Below are positions 58,109 to 64,000 of a stretch of 64,000 nucleotides of DNA, piece by piece. Where the stretch lies: the NCBI GenBank assembly GCA_050084985.1, contig JBITNC010000001.1:72292001-72356000 (forward strand), written 5' to 3'. Origin of the DNA: Nageia nagi (taxonomy: Eukaryota; Pinophyta). A program made the position numbers and the translations under genes. The notes below the pieces were generated by a model. That model did no database searches. It saw only the letters and a program-made list of their open reading frames with translations, and was not told the origin of the DNA. Every line of letters starts with the position of its first letter. Position 1 is the first letter of the stretch.

Positions 58109-61100
58109 ATGGATAGTCTCATCACGCTCGAACACACTACAGAGCTAGAGATGCCTTCCACAAGAATCATTGACCAATTGAGTGAGATCGGGGACACAGA
58201 TTGTAACTCCCTCATCCAATAAAAAATCTAATGAAAATACAAGCATTGGATCCGACTTCTCTGGTGAAGGACACTTTGAAAACCTCCTTACTAGTAATAG
58301 CTTCTATGGTTCCATTCGCCACCCCCTTCCTTGAGCTTTGTTACGAGCTAGGAAAGCATTGTGACATTAGAAAGCGAAGACTCCTTGATAGAAGGAACGA
58401 CGTAATCATGGACTTTTCTGAGAAAGAAATAGAAGGTGTTCGCTTGGAAAAGTGATGGCTTATCATACAGTGTACAAAACTCTTTGAGTTTCTACAAAAA
58501 TCTTAAACCTACAGCTGATTTGGTTAGAGATTGGTTGGCCGATGATTGTAAGCATCTCATAGGGAGAGCATTAGTAGCTCCAAACAGAGGAGAGTTCTAT
58601 CCAGTAGTCTCTAGACTAATATCTATGCTTTCCAGAGTGATCGGACAGAAAGACCACCAAATTCTGATCGGAATTCGTTGGGTTTATAGAGCTGATCAGC
58701 AATGGTAAAGGCATAAGGTGGAGCAGAGTAATTAGCGATTGCCTAGCCCAACAATTGAAAAATGTCTAGAGGAGCAGGAAATTCTATATGAACTCCTACC
58801 TGGTTTACCTACTCCTTCACGGTAGGGAGAGGGTAACCTCAATTACCAATACCCAGTATCTTTATGATCGACACATCCAGTGTGGGAAAACTACCCTCGG
58901 TTCTTTGCTCATAACAAATGGAACAATGGAAACTGGACGATGATGATTGACGGTTTTGAAGGCAAAATTTACAAAGGAATCATGGGCAGAGCCAATGTAC
59001 TCAAATATCCAATGAAGTTGCTACGCTATCAGGACATGACTCTTCAAGACTACCTACCTCGTTATGTCAAGTGATCTATCATCATCCTCATGGAATTTTC
59101 AAGACACTTGCAAAACGTGCATGACAAGGTATGGGTGAAGAAGGCGAAAACCACTTACCAATTACCTATCCTTATCGGGAATTATGAATGCACCAACTGG
59201 CGATAGATTGACATGATTAAACAAGAGCTAGCGTTGTATGAATTCTCGATCGAAGTAGCTACGGATCACTATGATCCTGATGGAGTGATTGATGCATTTT
59301 TCCAGAAGACATGGAGCTCATCATATCCACACTAGTCCCTTGGTAGCATTGAAAGGTACAAGAACATTCAGGATGCCCTGCAGGTTCAACAGATCCACAA
59401 GGATTTGAAAAAAGAACAAAAACAACATGAAGTGAAAGAAGTTGCCAGGTTAAGAGCCAATGCACAGGTCTCCGTACCCTCGAGCCATGGGTATGTTATC
59501 CCATAATATCCCCTTTTATAACCTTGGCTCAAGGATAGAACGGGCAGTATGCTACCAATAGCATCCCCGCACAAACCATTGAAAAAACTGTCATAGGTAC
59601 GAGGAATGAAATCTTGGACCTCAGAAGAGTAGGCATGATCTCTCAGCCATTCAAACACTTGTAGAAAAAGATAAATCTCTCGCAAGGTTTGAATCGGAGT
59701 GGTATGCACCTGAATCAAAACCCCAACATGTCATCCTCCAATTCTGACAAATATGGACCGAGTGGCTTGTCGAAGTCCGATGAAGAGATGGATCTCGTTG
59801 TAGTCATCGACATGGAGATAAATCAAGATATTGGCTTTGACAGGGTCGAAACTGATCATTTAGTAGAGATCCTTAATGAGGGCAATCCCTCAGTTGATAT
59901 GATTGTACAACAAGCAGCAGGAGCAGGTACCCCAAAATTCGCTCCTTGGAAACAAGCGTCGCAAACGCCACCATCTTAGAGAACTACAAGAACATCAGCA
60001 CAGAAGGGTACTTCAAGGCCTAGGACAATGGCATCATCTTCAAGGGGAGATGGTGGAAATCAAGAGGATGAGGGAGAAAATGAAGAACAAAGGAGAAAAA
60101 GAAGACAAGTAGAGCATGAAGTTGAGATCATTGAAGATAGAGAGATGGTTCCTCATAGAAAACAACCCATGGAACCCCGCTTCGATATGGTTGCAGTGAT
60201 GGCTAATTTGAGTTCAAATCACCCTTGCGAAGGAGAAGATTCCGAAGATGAAAATGAGGAACTTCACTAGATTGATACTCTCACCACCATTGTAGGTAAA
60301 GTCATCTACAAGGACAAGCTCTACTCCAAAAGGAACAAGGCCGTACTAGAAAGTTTTCCCTCATAGTTGAAACAGAAGAGGTCCCCGTAGAGATCGTTGG
60401 CCCATTGGAAATGGAGCACATCATCACAAATGCACGAGCATTGAGGGAATACGGTACCTTATTGAAGCTAGAGATCCGGGAGCTGAAGAAGAAAGTGGTG
60501 AGTCAAGAAAGGATCGACAAAGAAGTCAAGGCTGCTAATTTGACAGTTGAAGACATCAAAAATAGGTTGACTTAAATATTGGAATCATTGCTTTGAAACA
60601 AGGATGGACCAAGGACCTTATTGAGGCTATCAAAGCACTCCACTCAAGCATGGTGAATTTTTTATATTGAGAAGGAGGGGTCACATTCTCAGGCAGAGAA
60701 AATAGACCAGTTGATCATTAGATGGAAGAGTGGGTCCCTACAATGTTCAAACTACGGAGAAGGGCAACCCACCATCATTTCGTGCTAGATTTTTGCATAG
60801 ATTGGTTCCAATTGTATGATTATCTCTTCTACATCAAAGCTAAGTCCACCAACTTCATATACACCAGAACGCAACTCAAAGCCGTCTCATCAGTGAACAG
60901 GAAAGGGAATACGAATTCTAGGTATCCTTGTTTGAGGATAACGGCAACATTAAGGAGTATATGAATGTAATGACAATGATCCACGCCACTATTTTAGAGC
61001 AGTTGTGTCCCGAGGATCCACAAAGCCTGAAGAAAAGAAAACAGATGACTAGACGGATGAGATTGGCTGATTGGTGTAAGGAAATGGTCAAACGATGGAG

Positions 61101-61212
61101 CCCTCAGATAATCCACTCTGCCATCAAGAATGTAGAAGAGTTCATGGGAGATGATTTTGAAGCCAAAATCGCCACAAATGTGCAAGTCATCTTCCCACAA
61201 TCGCTAGAATAG
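58109..61212 (+). pseudogene. unrecognised gag-like gene, member 2 (broken)
   Basis: Reads from an ATG at 58109 to a stop at 61212 with several frameshifts and stops. A head segment leads to 'SMVPFATPFLELCYE' plus a Cys (58300), matching member 1. Next come about 90 residues ('WLADDCKHLIGRALVAPNRG'), then 'YPRFFAHNKWNNGNW' (58890) and 'IIILMEFSRHLQNVHDKVW' (59080), which matches the second motif of member 1. Basic/acidic low-complexity regions follow (59900-60270), then a probable coiled coil near 60450-60570 and a C-terminal block of 95 residues ('RRMRLADWCKEMVKRWSP'). No enzyme or zinc-knuckle motif is visible. Confidence 0.6.
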
Positions 61213-61600
61213 AAAGGGTCTATTTTGGCAAGTTTTTGATATGTAAGCCAAATATGTGGCCAACTTAGTGGATTTCCGCTAAGTCCAATTGTAATCTTAA
61301 TTAGCATTTTCAATTAGCCTGTAAATAGTTGTTAGTGTTACAATTAGGGTTAGGGTTTTGAAACTCATTTCTAGGGTTTTAAAAGTCACTTTTAGGATTT
61401 CCAAAAACTCTATAAGTAAGAGACCAAAGGTCTCATTTTTATAAGGACTTCATTTGAAGCAAACACTTTTTTAATTGAAGAGAGCTATTTTGAGAATTGA
61501 GAGCTTATTGTAAATATTGGCACCTCCTTTTTCAAAATCTAATACAAAGTGGTTAATGCAAAGACTTGAGTTTGACACTTTTCATATTGATGTTATGGAT
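61213..61600 (+). other. probable 3' LTR or 3' region of gag-like element 2
   Basis: Begins at the gene's stop with a purine run 'agaaaggg'. It carries a TATA-like 'ctctataagtaaga' near 61408, followed by 'gagaccaaaggtctc', a perfect 15-bp near-palindrome. Termini are not defined. Confidence 0.4.
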
Positions 61601-61754
61601 TGATTCTTTGAGGGCACTCATATTGGGTTTGTGTACTTTCATTTTATTTTTTGAAAGCTTTCGAGATTTGGGGAAGTTATCTTTAAAAAACTTTAAAAAG
61701 TACTTGAAGCTTACCTATGTTTGTTGCTTGATTTTTAACATGCAAGTTGATTGG

Positions 61755-62720
61755 GTATTCTATGTTAGTTTCTACTTCTAAGACATCTTGTTAGGTCCTT
61801 CATCCAAAACCATGATCTTCTCACTTTGAGAACTTCCCGTTTTCCATTCAATTGCATCGGTCCTATTCATAGAGAACCGACAATTGGTGTTCCTCCCCAC
61901 TCTTCTTTGAAGCAATTCGAACGTTGAGTTGTTTGCTTGCAAGGTTGGGTGAATTGGATTAAGAGTCCTTAACCGATTCGGAAGAGATAAACTCTTAGAC
62001 ACTTTTCCGTCAGTGAACTTCAAACCCATATCCGACCAAGTATCCTTTCTTTCTGCAAGGTGTTGTCCTTCACCTTTTACAGTATTGCCTTTACCCTTTC
62101 TTTATGCTTTCATATCCAGATATGATCGTTAAGTACACACAAAAGTTCCAAACAAACTCTATACATTAAAGAATAAAACATCGTTGGTTAACAGACTACA
62201 TACCTCTCATTCCATTCCATTGAGGTTGATTCCAAAGAGAGATACCACACTTTTTATTTATCTATCCCTATTCAGAAAACACACCTGGCAGACATACCTT
62301 ACAACATCACAACATTGGGGTTGCTGGACAGGGTGTTTCAACAAAGAGCCCTGGAGGTACACAGTCCTTTTCAATCGAGGAATCGGTAACGCATTCCCAA
62401 CTATGTTGCTTGGGATCTCCTAAGTTCTGTGTGCAATATTTAGAGTGTCCCACGTGGGAAAGAAAAGCATCCCAACAGATACCAAACTGATCACCACGAC
62501 AAAACATTGTCTAAAGAGTTTATCCTTTTCAAACCAGTTAAAGGGATATCATCCAATTTATCCAACTTTGCAAACAAACAACTATTGTTCAAGTTGTTTT
62601 AAAGAGGGGCGAGAACTGCGGCCGATTGATAACAATCAAATGGACATGGTGGAAGAATGTGGGAAAAACTAGAGTTTGGATGAAATTCCTAGTTTGATGT
62701 CATAAAATAGGAAAGAAATT
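61755..62720. repeat. inverted repeat, arms about 250-285 bp
   Basis: Left arm about 61755-62040, right arm about 62470-62720, with a spacer near 430 bp. The complement of the left arm matches the right arm along its length: 'gtctaagagtttatc' against 'gtctaaagagtttatc', 'atccaattcacccaacctt' against 'atccaatttatccaacttt', 'gcaagcaaacaact' against 'gcaaacaaacaact'. Identity is about 70% by eye. Both arms are open over this stretch and give related peptides, which may only reflect shared origin. Confidence 0.75.
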
Positions 62721-63379
62721 CATAATACCTCATTTAACATGCATGCTATGAACCAAGCAACTATCAAAGACTAGTTTCAAACACTTTAGAAAGGTAAAGC
62801 AATGATATTTTCCCTAAAACTCGTGAGTTTTCAAAAGGAGGATGCTAAAGTGTCAAACCAACGATGATAATTCGTAAGAATCAATTCATGATATCACAAA
62901 TGGATAAACAAGCTCGATCTTTGTCTTAACCACTTTGTATATAGCTTATAAACGAGTTATGTAGAAATACATCAATTTGCTCCTCTTTTACAAAAGTTTC
63001 ACTTTTCTTCAGAAAATGAGCTCACTCAAATGAGTCCGCATGCCTCTTATTTAATAGGCATTTTGGGGATTTTTCTAAAAAATCTAAAATTCTAATAAAA
63101 TGCTAAATTGAAATTATAATGTCGTTTAATGGGAGAAAAATACTCATCCCACTAAATATGCTTGAAAATAAACTATTTATAGAAATTGATGCCGTCTGGC
63201 ATGGATCTTGAGGCGTTTTGCATCAATTTTACAAAATTTGGAGCTTCAAATCATCATTTTGTATCCATTCATCAGTCTTTTGAGCTCCTTCCTTCTTTTA
63301 ATTTGGATTTGCCCTTGATGTGATCATCTGACAAAGTTTTAGGTAATTTTGAGAATATTTTCCGAAAAAGTGGACTTTT
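62721..63379. other. non-coding sequence
   Basis: No gene or repeat recognised. Confidence 0.4.
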
Positions 63380-64000
63380 TGGTATATTTTTTGGGAAAAT
63401 GGAGGGGGGGTCGATTTTGGATTTTTTTAAAAATGTGGTTTAACCTCATGGATGGGTGAAGGATGGATTTATAAGGCATTTGGCAATTTTTGAGAGGATT
63501 TGGGGATTATGGGTGTTGGATTTGCTCATTTTCCTCTTGAGGGGTCATTTTGGAGGCTCCATAAGGTTTTGCACATTTGAATCTTTCTATTTTTTTCCTT
63601 TTTTTTTTCTCTTTTCAAGGGGAATAAGTAGAAAACATGCGCCTAGCCATGGAGGGGAGAGGTTTGGTTCAATTTGGGAGCTTGTAGAGGCAAAGTTGAA
63701 GGAGTTTGCATGCCCCTCAATACCCATGTCTTAGATTTTGCTTTTAGAAAAATTCAAATTTAGAAAAAAAGAACGTTTGCTTATTTGGAGATTTCTATTT
63801 TTTCCATTTTGGAGGACAAATTCATGGTTTGAGGGAGCTACACTCATGCATTTTGCAAATTTCAAAGACCAAATTGGTGTAGAATTGCATCATCTATGCT
63901 CTCATGCTCACAAATTTCAAATTTGATCAAATTTGGGGCTCTCTTTTCCTAGGCGTAGGTTTTCCATATTTTTCCAAGCTTGAGAAAAAATAGTAAAACT
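63380..64000 (-). repeat. array related to 55620-57130, opposite orientation
   Basis: Read on the minus strand it shows 'aaaacctacgcctagg', T- and A-rich spacer lines and 'gcaattctacaccaatttgg', matching phrases of the + strand array at 56700-56850. It also holds 'catgcgcctagcc' (+ strand) as in the 43-48 kb array. It continues past the window end. Confidence 0.6.

Noticed and set aside
61402-61440. palindrome gagaccaaaggtctc as a terminator
   Set aside because: Intrinsic hairpin terminators do not apply to nuclear plant genes. Probably part of an LTR.

Overview
The window is a gene-poor, AT-rich stretch of plant nuclear DNA, probably from a gymnosperm such as a conifer. That assignment is inferred from very long introns filled with old, mutually nested transposable elements. 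The only host gene I can recognise is on the + strand. Three exons (19944-20080, 41804-41902, 52586-52709) encode 120 consecutive codons of gamma-tubulin complex component 4 (GCP4), with compatible splice phases and consensus GT/AG sites. The introns between them are 21,723 and 10,683 bp. Further exons must lie outside the window: I find none before 19944 or after 52709.

1-14.4 kb holds a decayed Ty3/gypsy chromovirus-like element (gap to 6360, with a 1357-bp 3' LTR) that ends inside the integrase of a Tat-lineage gypsy relic (6361-7425). It also holds several local tandem duplications, two LINE reverse-transcriptase relics (11.3-13.3 kb) and a tRNA-derived SINE with 16-bp target duplications (14197-14422). 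14.9-19.7 kb holds a bounded but broken hAT transposon (14938-18666) and a second hAT relic.

GCP4 intron A (20081-41803) carries a large broken gene of an unrecognised gag-like family (minus strand, 23164-26240) with a degenerate minisatellite at its 5' side, and a 348-bp-offset tandem duplication hit by a 1.1-kb non-autonomous hAT element. It also carries a SINE, an RNase H relic and a four-layer nest: dispersed repeat, then a TRIM-like LTR element (36063-40974), then a hAT transposon (36334-39741).

GCP4 intron B (41903-52585) carries a palindromic minisatellite split by a structurally complete hAT transposon (43631-47508). That transposon has 11-bp perfect terminal repeats, a perfect 8-bp target duplication and a five-exon, 743-codon open transposase. 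It is the best candidate for a recently active element here.

Downstream of the last exon are another RNase H relic, clustered SINEs, two further tandem arrays (54.9-57.1 kb), a second diverged member of the gag-like family on the + strand (58109-61212) and a long inverted repeat (61.75-62.72 kb). The two gag-like genes share order and motifs, and both have a tandem-repeat array upstream. This suggests an uncharacterised LTR-element family and is the most promising novel observation. Four 100-N assembly gaps interrupt the window, so lengths across them are unknown.
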